Shown: positions 9,174-16,924 of the stretch, piece by piece
Layout: each line of letters begins with the position of its first letter
Numbering within the stretch: position 1 is the first letter of the stretch
Assembly: GCF_013415115.1 (NCBI RefSeq)
Contig: NZ_JACCDD010000003.1
Coordinates: 295,172 to 359,171 of the forward strand
Direction of reading: 5' to 3'
Origin: Vreelandella zhaodongensis
GTDB lineage: Bacteria > Pseudomonadota > Gammaproteobacteria > Pseudomonadales > Halomonadaceae
DNA: 64,000 nucleotides
Made by a program: the position numbers and the translations under genes
The notes under the pieces: generated by a model
Told to the model about the DNA's origin: nothing
Seen by the model: the letters and a program-made list of their open reading frames with translations, nothing else
Database searches by the model: none

Positions 9174-10178
9174 CTAAAGCGTTTTACCCAGCTCAACCCG
9201 ATAACCTAAGTCCATGACCGGCTGTTCGAGTGCTTCGCCACGAATACGCGACAGCAGCGCTTTCGCGGCGGCTTCGCCAATGGCTTGCCGGGGGGTGATA
9301 ACACTAGCAAGGCGTGGGCTCATCGCCTGGCCAACATCGTGGCCGTGGAACCCAGCAATCGCCATCTGTTCAGGCACGCTGACACCGTGGCGCAAACACT
9401 CAAAGTAAGCCCCCACCGCAACATCGTCGTTGGTGCAGAAAATGCCATCGGCACTGGGGTAGTCACGCTGAATTTGCTGCATCAGCGCCGCCCCGACGCT
9501 ATAGGAAGAGCGCTGACTGCTCTGTAGCGTTACCGGCGCTAAGCCATGCTCTTCCATGGCCTGGCGATACCCTTGCTCACGCTGGCGTGTCCGCTCATCC
9601 AGCCGCACAGCGAGATAAATCACCTGACGCCTGCCACGGTGAATCATCTCACTGACCATATCGTAAGCGGCCTGCACGTTATCGTAACCCACCGCCTGCT
9701 GCAGTGGTGGGCGACGGGTATCCATAATTTCCACAATAGGAATACCCGCGGTCTCCAACATCCGCAGGCTACGTGGCGTGTGATCGCGGTCAGACAAGAT
9801 GACGCCATCCACATTATAAGAGAGCAGCGAGGCCAAACTGCGCTCTTCAAGCTCAGGGCTGTAACCGTAGTGAGAGAGCATCAAGTGATAACCAGCAGGC
9901 TCGGTGTACGCTTCGATACCGACAATGACATCAGCAAATACCTGGTTGGTCAGCGATGGTACCAACACGCCGATAGAGTGGCTGGTAGCCCGAGAAAGTA
10001 AGTCTGGTGCCCGATTGGGAATATAGCCAATCTGTTCAGCAACGCTAAAAATACGTTCACGAAGCCCTTCTGATACCGTATCAGGGTCCCGCAAGCAGCG
10101 ACTGACGGTCATTTTTGTCGCGTCAACGCGATCAGCAATATCTTGTAATGTCGGGCGTTTTTTCTTCAATGGCGTCAC
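9174..10178 (-). CDS. gntR: LacI-family gluconate repressor GntR
   Basis: A 334-residue LacI/GalR regulator very similar in layout and wording to E. coli GntR. The helix-turn-helix begins RPTLQDIADRVDATKMTVSR, the hinge is IGYIPNRAPDLLSRATSHSI, and the effector domain contains GVLVPSLTNQVFADVIVGIE, FCTNDDVAVGAYFECLRHG and IAGFHGHDVGQAMSPRLASV. It is the last gene of the gluconate operon, 92 bp after gntK, with a hairpin between them. It most likely binds the palindrome at 13964-13977 upstream of dctP and is released by gluconate or 6-phosphogluconate (known for GntR, inferred here). Confidence 0.93.
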   Translation of the reverse strand: MTPLKKKRPTLQDIADRVDATKMTVSRCLRDPDTVSEGLRERIFSVAEQIGYIPNRAPDLLSRATSHSIGVLVPSLTNQVFADVIVGIEAYTEPAGYHLMLSHYGYSPELEERSLASLLSYNVDGVILSDRDHTPRSLRMLETAGIPIVEIMDTRRPPLQQAVGYDNVQAAYDMVSEMIHRGRRQVIYLAVRLDERTRQREQGYRQAMEEHGLAPVTLQSSQRSSYSVGAALMQQIQRDYPSADGIFCTNDDVAVGAYFECLRHGVSVPEQMAIAGFHGHDVGQAMSPRLASVITPRQAIGEAAAKALLSRIRGEALEQPVMDLGYRVELGKTL

Positions 10179-10216
10179 TGACTGTTCTGTTAAGTGCGTA
10201 AGTCTGTTAAATGCGC

Positions 10217-10259
10217 AGGGGCCATACCATAGCGAATAGTACGGCCCCTCGCCTATCCC
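10217..10259 (-). terminator. Hairpin between gntK and gntR
   Basis: Arms AGGGGCC (10217-10223) and GGCCCCT (10253-10259) flank a 29-base loop. There is no T-run, so it may be an mRNA-processing or partial attenuation element, not a clean terminator. Confidence 0.35.
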
Positions 10260-10269
10260 ATCCTTTAGC

Positions 10270-10794
10270 CTAATGAACGCGTAACGTAGGCGCTAGCGCC
10301 GCCGTGAAGCGCTTGACAATCTCGTCAGGCGAGAGCGCAATGGACACGGTCAACGCCTCATCACTGCTTGGCGGCTCTAAATCGGCAAGCTGGCTCGCCA
10401 GCATACTATCACCTTTAAAGAAGTGCCCTGCCCTGGCTTCTAGCCGCTCACGCAGCAGCGCGTGGCTTCCTTCTAGATACAAAACACGCAGCTCGGGGTC
10501 ACCTTCACGCAGGCGATCCCGATAGCGTTTTTTAAGGCCGGAACAGGCGATGACCACAGATGCATGACGCGCTTTATGGGCCGCAAACAAGTTAGCAAGC
10601 GTTGCTAGCCAGTCTCGACGATCACCGTCGTTGAGTGGCGTGCCGCTAGCCATTTTCGCCACATTGGCTGGTGAATGATGGTCATCACCGTCAATAAACG
10701 TTGCGCCCAGTTCTGCCGCTAGCTGCTTTCCCACATGGGATTTCCCTGACCCAGAAACGCCCATGACAAGAATACGATGCGATGGCTTATTCAC
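10270..10794 (-). CDS. gntK: Gluconokinase
   Basis: A 174-residue thermosensitive-type gluconokinase that phosphorylates gluconate to 6-phosphogluconate, feeding the Entner-Doudoroff or pentose-phosphate route. Residues 8-20 carry the P-loop RILVMGVSGSGKSHVGKQLA; FIDGDDHHSPANVAKMASG and LNDGDRRDWL are the substrate-binding segments, and IACSGLKKRYRDRLR and FKGDSMLASQL follow as in E. coli GntK/IdnK. It lies 12 bp after the TRAP large permease and before gntR, which fits a gluconate uptake and phosphorylation operon. Confidence 0.95.
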   Translation of the reverse strand: MNKPSHRILVMGVSGSGKSHVGKQLAAELGATFIDGDDHHSPANVAKMASGTPLNDGDRRDWLATLANLFAAHKARHASVVIACSGLKKRYRDRLREGDPELRVLYLEGSHALLRERLEARAGHFFKGDSMLASQLADLEPPSSDEALTVSIALSPDEIVKRFTAALAPTLRVH

Positions 10795-10806
10795 TCGATG
10801 CTCCTA

Positions 10807-12087
10807 TCAATTGCCGCGCACGGCAGTAAGGTCAGGCAACCAAGTAACAATGCCAGGGAACGCAATCAGCACCACCAGAACAACGATCAAGGCGGCATAG
10901 TAAGGCAGCATGGCTTTTACCAGGGACTCCATGGAGACCTTACCGACACCACACCCCACGTATAGGCAGGTGCCAACCGGCGGGGTCAACAGCCCAATAC
11001 CTAAAATAAAGGCCATTAGAACGCCAAAGTAAGCGGCATCAACACCTACCGATGTCACGATCGGCGCAAGCATTGGCGCCATAATCACCATGGCTGGCGT
11101 TAGATCCATCACGAACCCCACCAACAGCAGTAGCCCCGCCACAATCAGCAGCAGCAAAAACGGTTCTTGAGTAATTGCCTGCACTTGGCGCACTAAGGTT
11201 TGTGGAACCATGTTAATGGTTAAAAACCAGGCAATAACGGTGGCAAATGCCAGCAGCATCATCACCATGCCGGTGAGCCTTGCCGTGCGAATTAACATAC
11301 CGCCCAACTCGCTGAGCTTAAATTCACGGTATACCAGCAGAGAAATGGCCAGTGAATAAAGTAACGCCGCAACGGCTGCTTCGGTGGCGGTAAACACGCC
11401 ACCAATAATGCCGCCAATCACGATCACAGGAAGTGCCAGAGCTAGCCAAGCATCTTTAAACGCTTTCCATAAGCGATCCCAACGGAATTGGCGAACACCG
11501 CCCCCCTGTTTACTCGCCAAAATAAAAGTGGTCACCATCAACGCAGCACCAATCAACAGGCCTGGAACAATCCCCGCAATAAACAGACGACTGATCGACG
11601 TCTCGGTAACAATGCCATATAAAATAAGCGGTATAGATGGTGGGATAATAATGCCAATCACCGACGACACGGTGTTAATCGCCGTGGCGTTTGCAGCGGT
11701 GTAGCCTTGCTGTTTCATTGATGGAATCATCATGGCACCGGTGGCTGCGGTATCCGCTACCGCTGAGCCGCTGATCCCGCCAAAAAACATTGAACCGGCA
11801 ATAGCTACCTGGCCAAGCCCACCGCGCACAAAGCCAACCAACGCACCCGCAAGCTCCATCAAACGTCGTGCAATACCGCCGTTGCTCATCACTTCACCGA
11901 CGAGGATAAAGAATGGAATCGCCAGCAGCGGAAAGCTGTTCACACCCCGGATTGACTGCTCAATCATAATCGATAGCGGGATATCAGAGAGCACCGCCAT
12001 CACCAGAGCAGCCACCCCTAGACCAAACGCAATTGGCAAACCAATCACAATAGACGCCAATAAGATGGCGAGAAAAATCCACAGCAT
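10807..12087 (-). CDS. TRAP transporter large permease (DctM family)
   Basis: A 426-residue integral membrane protein with about twelve hydrophobic segments, the sodium-coupled transport subunit of a TRAP transporter. Typical sequences are FPLLAIPFFILVGEVMSNGG, GISGSAVADTAATGAMMIPS and a C-terminal LTPPVGTCLYVGCGVGKVSM. Together with the small permease (2 bp upstream) and the periplasmic binding protein it should import a C6 sugar acid; the gntK and gntR neighbours suggest gluconate. TRAP-based gluconate uptake differs from the GntP permeases of enteric bacteria. Confidence 0.92.
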   Translation of the reverse strand: MLWIFLAILLASIVIGLPIAFGLGVAALVMAVLSDIPLSIMIEQSIRGVNSFPLLAIPFFILVGEVMSNGGIARRLMELAGALVGFVRGGLGQVAIAGSMFFGGISGSAVADTAATGAMMIPSMKQQGYTAANATAINTVSSVIGIIIPPSIPLILYGIVTETSISRLFIAGIVPGLLIGAALMVTTFILASKQGGGVRQFRWDRLWKAFKDAWLALALPVIVIGGIIGGVFTATEAAVAALLYSLAISLLVYREFKLSELGGMLIRTARLTGMVMMLLAFATVIAWFLTINMVPQTLVRQVQAITQEPFLLLLIVAGLLLLVGFVMDLTPAMVIMAPMLAPIVTSVGVDAAYFGVLMAFILGIGLLTPPVGTCLYVGCGVGKVSMESLVKAMLPYYAALIVVLVVLIAFPGIVTWLPDLTAVRGN

Positions 12088-12089
12088 AA

Positions 12090-12716
12090 TTAGCGCTCCC
12101 CTGGTAAGTCAGTCGGTTGGCGATGCGGTTGACGAATTACATCCACACTGACCCACATGCGCCAGAGCGATACCGCTGCAATAAAAATGACGCACAACAC
12201 CAACGAAAGGCTGACCAAGTTTAGCGGCACGCCCATGATGGCGGAGCGTCCGCTTGAGCGCGTGAGCACTTGATATCCCCCCCACATCATCACCAGCATT
12301 AGCCCAGTAATAATCAGGTGCTGTAAGAAATAGAGCATGTGCGCAACGCGCAACGGCAAACGCCTTACTAGCGCATCAACAGCAATGTGCTCATAGCGTG
12401 CAAACGCTGCCGCTGCGCCAATAAAGACCAGCCAAATAAACAGCATACGCGCCAATTCATCGACCCAAGGCAGTGAATGATTAAACACAGAACGGCCGAC
12501 GACATTACTGGAAACCGCCACAATCAGCGCCGCCAAAATAGCGCCAATCAAATACTCCATAGCGAGTGTTAACCAGCGAAACAGCACAGGCCCCTGGCGT
12601 GTCTCAGTATCAATCTCAAGCAGCTTGCGATTAGGGTCATTCAAATAAACCGACGGATCTTCCAACGTCGGTGCTGTAGAGGTCACCGCATTTGGGGGAG
12701 TAGAGGAGGTAGTCAT
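12090..12716 (-). CDS. TRAP transporter small permease (DctQ family)
   Basis: About 208 residues with four transmembrane helices, the DctQ-type small membrane subunit that bridges the binding protein and DctM. Helix 2 carries the conserved LPWVDELARMLFIWLVFIGA. The protein has an unusually long cytosolic N-terminus (about 50 residues, Ser/Thr/Pro-rich at the start). The frame is open from 12767, but the ATG at 12716 with an upstream CGGAG site is the better start. It lies between dctP and dctM in the gluconate operon. Confidence 0.88.
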   Translation of the reverse strand: MTTSSTPPNAVTSTAPTLEDPSVYLNDPNRKLLEIDTETRQGPVLFRWLTLAMEYLIGAILAALIVAVSSNVVGRSVFNHSLPWVDELARMLFIWLVFIGAAAAFARYEHIAVDALVRRLPLRVAHMLYFLQHLIITGLMLVMMWGGYQVLTRSSGRSAIMGVPLNLVSLSLVLCVIFIAAVSLWRMWVSVDVIRQPHRQPTDLPGER

Positions 12717-12788
12717 AAGAACTCCGAGGGGCACTGACAAGCTGGGCAGGCGTGTGGACCTGCCCATTGGCGCGTGATACGTCGCAGC

Positions 12789-13862
12789 TTAGTTGCTGTT
12801 TTCTTCCACGATTTGCTGGATTTCAGCGATCAGATCTTCACCGATACGCGCCGCCCACTGTTCATAAACAGGCTGCACTGCATCTTGGAAAGCAGCTAAC
12901 TGGTCATCATCTAAGCGAGTGATTTGCATACCGCGTGCTTCTAACTGTTCACGCGACCAGTCGTCATACTCGGCAGAGAGTTGGATTTCGTACTCAGCCG
13001 ACTGACGGGCGGCCTCAAGTACCAGCTCTTGATACTCCGGTGCCATACGGTTCCAGGTACGCTCGGAAAGCATCATGATAAATGGCGTATACACATGGCG
13101 TGTTTCAGTGCCGTAGTCCTGCACTTCATTGAAGTTAGAGGTCAGGATGGTGCTCCACGGGTTTTCCTGGCCGTCCACAACACCTTGCTCAAGCGCCGAA
13201 AATAGCTCACCGAAGGCCATTGGCGTCGGGTTAGCACCTAACGCCTCCCAAATGGCTAAGTGCACTGGGTTTTCCATCGTACGAACACTGAGTCCACGCA
13301 CATCCAAGCCAGCAACATCCTCAGGTGATTCAACTGGTCGTGCACTGTTAGACAGCTGGCGATAACCGTTTTCTGAGAACGTCAGTGCTTTTAGGCCTGT
13401 GCCCTCAAACGCATCCAGCATTCCCTGAGCCACGTCACTCTGCATCACAGCAACCGCTGCTTCACGGCTCGGCAACAGGAATGGAAGGTCAAACACGGAG
13501 AGCGCTTGCACATAACCGGTAGTGGCCGAGCTTGAAGGATAGGTCATATCCAGCGTGCCGGTTTGCAGCATTTCCATCATTTGGACATCGTCGCCCAACT
13601 GGCTGTTGGGGAAAACATTGACCGTAATACGACCATCCGTACGCTGCTCAAGAATTTCACCGAAGTACTGGCTAGAGAGAAACTGCGGCGATGTTTCGGA
13701 TAGGCCAATGCCCATGCGTAAGGTGTGACTTCCGTGATCAGCCACTACTTCGCCTTCAATTGCAGGAGGATCAGAAAGTTCAGGGCTTTGAGCATGTGCC
13801 ATGCCAAAAGTCAGAGTGGTCGCACCGACCAGCGTAAGCGTGCTGCGCCAAATCGTTGTCAT
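12789..13862 (-). CDS. TRAP transporter substrate-binding protein (DctP family)
   Basis: A 357-residue periplasmic solute receptor with a signal peptide (residues 1-24, ending GMAHA). The mature protein has the DctP pattern: LRMGIGLSETSPQFLSSQYF, NSQLGDDVQMMEMLQTGTLD and the ligand-gripping region LDVRGLSVRTMENPVHLAIW followed by FSALEQGVVDGQENPWSTI. It is first in the operon; the GntR-type operator sits about 100 bp upstream. Gluconate or a related aldonic acid is the likely ligand (inferred from gntK/gntR). A GGAG site precedes the ATG. Confidence 0.92.
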   Translation of the reverse strand: MTTIWRSTLTLVGATTLTFGMAHAQSPELSDPPAIEGEVVADHGSHTLRMGIGLSETSPQFLSSQYFGEILEQRTDGRITVNVFPNSQLGDDVQMMEMLQTGTLDMTYPSSSATTGYVQALSVFDLPFLLPSREAAVAVMQSDVAQGMLDAFEGTGLKALTFSENGYRQLSNSARPVESPEDVAGLDVRGLSVRTMENPVHLAIWEALGANPTPMAFGELFSALEQGVVDGQENPWSTILTSNFNEVQDYGTETRHVYTPFIMMLSERTWNRMAPEYQELVLEAARQSAEYEIQLSAEYDDWSREQLEARGMQITRLDDDQLAAFQDAVQPVYEQWAARIGEDLIAEIQQIVEENSN

Positions 13863-13963
13863 GACGTTATCTCCAGAATAGTCGTTGTTGTTGGTTGGCT
13901 ATTTACCGACAGGCTATCGAATCGTATCGGCCATCAGATTTGCAGTTTATGTTCCAACAAATT

Positions 13964-13977
13964 TGTTACCGGTAACA
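13964..13977. promoter_or_regulatory. GntR-type operator upstream of the gluconate operon
   Basis: TGTTACCGGTAACA is a perfect 14-bp palindrome about 100 bp before the dctP start. It matches the ATGTTACC/GGTAACAT half-sites that E. coli GntR binds. The operon it precedes encodes its own GntR, so autoregulation with gluconate as inducer is likely. Confidence 0.85.
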
Positions 13978-14112
13978 TACGATAGGTGAAGGCTAGCCAT
14001 CGCAACACTCGGTGTCAAAACAAAACTGCTGACTTACGACCAACGTCTAGGGATAGCCACTTACGACCTTGCACGCTACATTACGTGCTATGCACCCTGT
14101 CTCGGAGTCGAC

Positions 14113-14562
14113 ATGCCTGCGCAAGACCCTTGTAGTGAACTAGAGCTAGATCACCAGCTCTGCTTTGCGCTGTATTCAACATCACTGATGATGACCAAAG
14201 TTTATAAGCCTCTGCTCAAAGAGCTAGGACTCACTTACCCACAATACCTTGCCATGCTGGTGCTCTGGCAAGAAGATGGACTGACGGTAGGTGCCCTAAG
14301 CAAACGCCTACTAACAGACCCAGGCTCGTTGACGCCGCTGTTAAAACGGCTTGAAAGTGACCAGTTACTTATCCGCCAGCGTAGCCTCCAAGATGAGCGT
14401 GTCGTCGAATTATTCCTGACAGAGAAAGGCCGTTCGCTACGTGAACAGGCTCGCCATATTCCCAGTTGCGTTGTCAACGCCAGCGCAAAATCGGTGGAAA
14501 CACTAACCCAATTGAAAGAGGATCTAGTCCAACTGCGCGAAAGCTTACAAAAGATCAAGTAG
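14113..14562 (+). CDS. ohrR: MarR-family organic peroxide sensor OhrR
   Basis: A 149-residue OhrR-type repressor. The sensing cysteine is in LDHQLCFALYSTSLMMTKVY (Cys18), and a second Cys in ARHIPSCVVNASAKS near residue 121 makes it the two-Cys class that forms an intersubunit disulfide. The winged helix runs through LTVGALSKRLLTDPGSLTPL and LIRQRSLQDERVVELFLTEK. It sits directly upstream of ohr in the same direction; it should repress ohr and perhaps itself until oxidised by organic hydroperoxides (family knowledge). Confidence 0.93.
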   Translation: MPAQDPCSELELDHQLCFALYSTSLMMTKVYKPLLKELGLTYPQYLAMLVLWQEDGLTVGALSKRLLTDPGSLTPLLKRLESDQLLIRQRSLQDERVVELFLTEKGRSLREQARHIPSCVVNASAKSVETLTQLKEDLVQLRESLQKIK

Positions 14563-14610
14563 CCGTCTGAATGCCGCATAGGATGCTCGCTTTTTTGGCA
14601 ACTTACTTGC

Positions 14611-14634
14611 GCACTAAATAAAGCTGCACTAAAT
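14611..14634. promoter_or_regulatory. Direct repeat in the ohrR-ohr intergenic region
   Basis: GCACTAAAT occurs at 14611-14619 and again at 14626-14634, 15 bases apart, in the 125-bp gap before ohr. It may overlap the ohr promoter or an OhrR operator, but it does not match the known inverted-repeat OhrR site. Confidence 0.3.
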
Positions 14635-14687
14635 TAAAACCCCAAGCACGAGTTTGGCCCATAACAACCACGTATAGGAAATGATCT

Positions 14688-15113
14688 ATGTCTATTGAAA
14701 CAGTTGCTTACCGCGCACACGCTCATGCCACTGGCGGCCGCGAGGGTCACGCTAAATCTTCTGACGGCGTGCTGGACATAAAACTCAGCACACCTAAAGA
14801 GCTAGGTGGCGCAGGTGGTGAAGGCACCAACCCCGAACAGCTGTTTGCTGCGGGCTACTCTGCTTGCTTTTTAGGCGCGTTAAAGCACGTAGCAAGCCAG
14901 GAAAAAGTGACCCTGCCTGAGGATACCCAGATCGATGGCAGTGTGGGTATTGGCGCCATCCCCACCGGCTTCGGTATTGAAGTTGAGCTGAAAATCAGCT
15001 TGCCTGGTCTTGAAAAAGACGCTGCCCAAACACTGGTCGACAAAGCTCATATTGTTTGTCCCTACTCCAACGCTACCCGCGGAAATATCGATGTGACACT
15101 GACGCTAGTTTAA
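14688..15113 (+). CDS. ohr: Organic hydroperoxide resistance protein Ohr
   Basis: A 141-residue thiol peroxidase that reduces fatty-acid and other organic hydroperoxides with lipoyl groups as electron donor. The peroxidatic Cys is in [17 protein letters not shown] and the resolving Cys in [17 protein letters not shown]; the active-site Arg region is [13 protein letters not shown] and the [13 protein letters not shown] element precedes the first Cys. It follows ohrR. Its stop overlaps the stop of the convergent racemase gene by four bases. Confidence 0.95.
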   Translation: MSIETVAYRAHAHATGGREGHAKSSDGVLDIKLSTPKELGGAGGEGTNPEQLFAAGYSACFLGALKHVASQEKVTLPEDTQIDGSVGIGAIPTGFGIEVELKISLPGLEKDAAQTLVDKAHIVCPYSNATRGNIDVTLTLV

Positions 15114-15805
15114 TTACCTAGCGCCCAAGCCACCGCTTTGCTTGCGTGCAGAGCGGTGGTGTCATAAAGGGGTATTTGGGTGTGTTTCTGCTCAACCAAC
15201 AGCGCTATCTCTGTACAGCCAAGAATCACGGCCTGTGCGCCCTGCTGATGAAGCGATGCAATAATATCCAAATACCGCTGACGCGATACGTCGTTGATAT
15301 GGCCATGGCACAGTTCATCGAAAATAACCTGATGCACCTCGGCACGTTCTTGCTCATTCGGAATAACCACAGCAACCCCAAAGCGCTCTTTTAGGCGTGC
15401 CTTGTAAAAGTCCTGCTCCATCGTGAAACGTGTGCCTATTAACCCAACCCGCGTCACGCCATCTTTCTGGCATTGCTCCCCAGTAGCATCAGCAATGTGC
15501 ATAAAAGGAATCTGAATAGCGGCTTCTATCGCAGGCGCTACGTTGTGCATGGTATTGGTGGCCAACAGCAAACACTCAGCCCCAGCCTTTTCAATACGCT
15601 TGGAGGCACTTGCAAGTAACTGGCCAGCAGTCTGCCAATCGCCCTGTTTTTGCAGCGTTTCTATCTCAGCAAAATCGACACTTACCATCACGATCTGGGC
15701 CGAGTGAAAGCCGCCGAGGGCCCGATTAATCCCTTGGTTCAGCGCCTGATAATAGCTTTGTGTCGACTCCCAACTCATTCCGCCCAATACGCCAATAACG
15801 CGCAT
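15110..15805 (-). CDS. Aspartate/glutamate racemase family protein (YgeA-like)
   Basis: A 231-residue amino-acid racemase of the Asp/Glu/hydantoin superfamily. It starts [19 protein letters not shown] as YgeA-type enzymes do. The first catalytic position is Thr ([15 protein letters not shown]), not Cys, and the second is Cys in [12 protein letters not shown]. This Thr/Cys pair is the one found in E. coli YgeA, where it gives activity towards L-Asp and L-Glu, so the missing first Cys is not a sign of decay. A GGAGA site lies before the ATG. Confidence 0.88.
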   Translation of the reverse strand: MRVIGVLGGMSWESTQSYYQALNQGINRALGGFHSAQIVMVSVDFAEIETLQKQGDWQTAGQLLASASKRIEKAGAECLLLATNTMHNVAPAIEAAIQIPFMHIADATGEQCQKDGVTRVGLIGTRFTMEQDFYKARLKERFGVAVVIPNEQERAEVHQVIFDELCHGHINDVSRQRYLDIIASLHQQGAQAVILGCTEIALLVEQKHTQIPLYDTTALHASKAVAWALGN

Positions 15806-15974
15806 AACCCACTCTCCTTGATAGATATCTGTTTATTAACAGGCTAATAACCCGCTATCCTTTTAACAGCGTTATACGGCCCGCATAAAGACTGACCATA
15901 ACGACTAGACAGGTATACAACATCGGGTGAGTCGCTGCACCGCCCCTTTTCACTTGATTAAGAGAGAGGAAAAC

Positions 15975-16838
15975 ATGAGCGACAACACGACCTATACGCC
16001 ACCGCGGGTTTGGACATGGGAGCCTGGTAACGGTGGAAAATTCGCTAACATCAATCGCCCTGTAGCAGGCGCGACTCATGAGAAAGCACTACCCGTGGGT
16101 AAGCATCCGCTGCAGCTTTACTCTCTTGCAACACCCAACGGCGTAAAAGTCACGGTAATGCTTGAAGAGCTACTGGAACAGGGAATGAAGCAAGCTGAAT
16201 ACGACGCTCACCTGATACAGATAGGCGAAGGTGATCAGTTTGGCAGCGGCTTTGTTGAGGTAAACCCCAACTCTAAAATTCCTGCGCTAATGGATCACAG
16301 CACTGCTCCGCCCCAGCGGGTATTTGAATCAGGTGCGATTCTGCTTTATTTAGCCGAGAAATTTGGTGCGTTCTTACCCAACGATCCAGCGAAGCGAACC
16401 GAGTGCCTGTCCTGGTTATTTTGGCAAATGGGCAGCGCGCCCATGCTTGGCGGTGGCTTTGGTCACTTTTATGCTTACGCACCGGAAAAATACCAGTACC
16501 CGATTGATCGCTATACCATGGAAGTGAAGCGTCAGCTTGATGTACTGGATCGCCACTTGGCAGATAACCGCTTTATGGCGGGCGATGAGTACACCATTGC
16601 GGATATGGCAATTCATCCGTGGTACGGCGCACTGGTGAAAAACCGCGTGTATGAAGCAGCTGAGTTTCTAGAAGCTCATACGTATCAGAACGTTTTACGC
16701 TGGACCGAAGAGATTGACGCGCGCCCTGCCGTTCAACGCGGCCGCATGGTCAACCGCACTTGGGGAGAACCGAGCGAACAACTCCACGAACGCCACGATG
16801 CCAGTGACTTTCCACTGCAACCCCAAGACAAAGCCTAG
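15975..16838 (+). CDS. yghU: Glutathione S-transferase YghU (disulfide-bond reductase)
   Basis: About 287 residues, close to E. coli YghU over the whole length. Diagnostic stretches are VWTWEPGNGGKFANINRPVA near the start, LPVGKHPLQLYSLATPNGVK at the thioredoxin fold, SGFVEVNPNSKIPALMDH, LGGGFGHFYAYAPEK in the C-terminal domain and EQLHERHDASDF near the end. YghU has glutathione-dependent disulfide reductase activity and binds two GSH. The ATG at 15975 has a GAGAGAGG site; the longer frame from 15927 has none. A terminator follows. Confidence 0.93.
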   Translation: MSDNTTYTPPRVWTWEPGNGGKFANINRPVAGATHEKALPVGKHPLQLYSLATPNGVKVTVMLEELLEQGMKQAEYDAHLIQIGEGDQFGSGFVEVNPNSKIPALMDHSTAPPQRVFESGAILLYLAEKFGAFLPNDPAKRTECLSWLFWQMGSAPMLGGGFGHFYAYAPEKYQYPIDRYTMEVKRQLDVLDRHLADNRFMAGDEYTIADMAIHPWYGALVKNRVYEAAEFLEAHTYQNVLRWTEEIDARPAVQRGRMVNRTWGEPSEQLHERHDASDFPLQPQDKA

Positions 16839-16853
16839 CCCAATAATGAACGA

Positions 16854-16884
16854 CCAAAACGGCTCGAATGGGCCGTTTTGGTTT
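16854..16884 (+). terminator. Intrinsic terminator after yghU
   Basis: Stem CCAAAACGGC / GCCGTTTTGG with an eight-base loop at 16854-16881, followed by TTT. It lies 16 bp after the yghU stop and just before the convergent receptor gene. Confidence 0.75.
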
Positions 16885-16924
16885 ACCTAGAGGTTCTTCA
16901 CCCTGCCTCGTCGCGTGTTATGGC

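Noticed and set aside
15110..15805. Racemase judged inactive because the first catalytic Cys is Thr
   Set aside because: The Thr/Cys pair is normal in YgeA-type L-Asp/Glu racemases.
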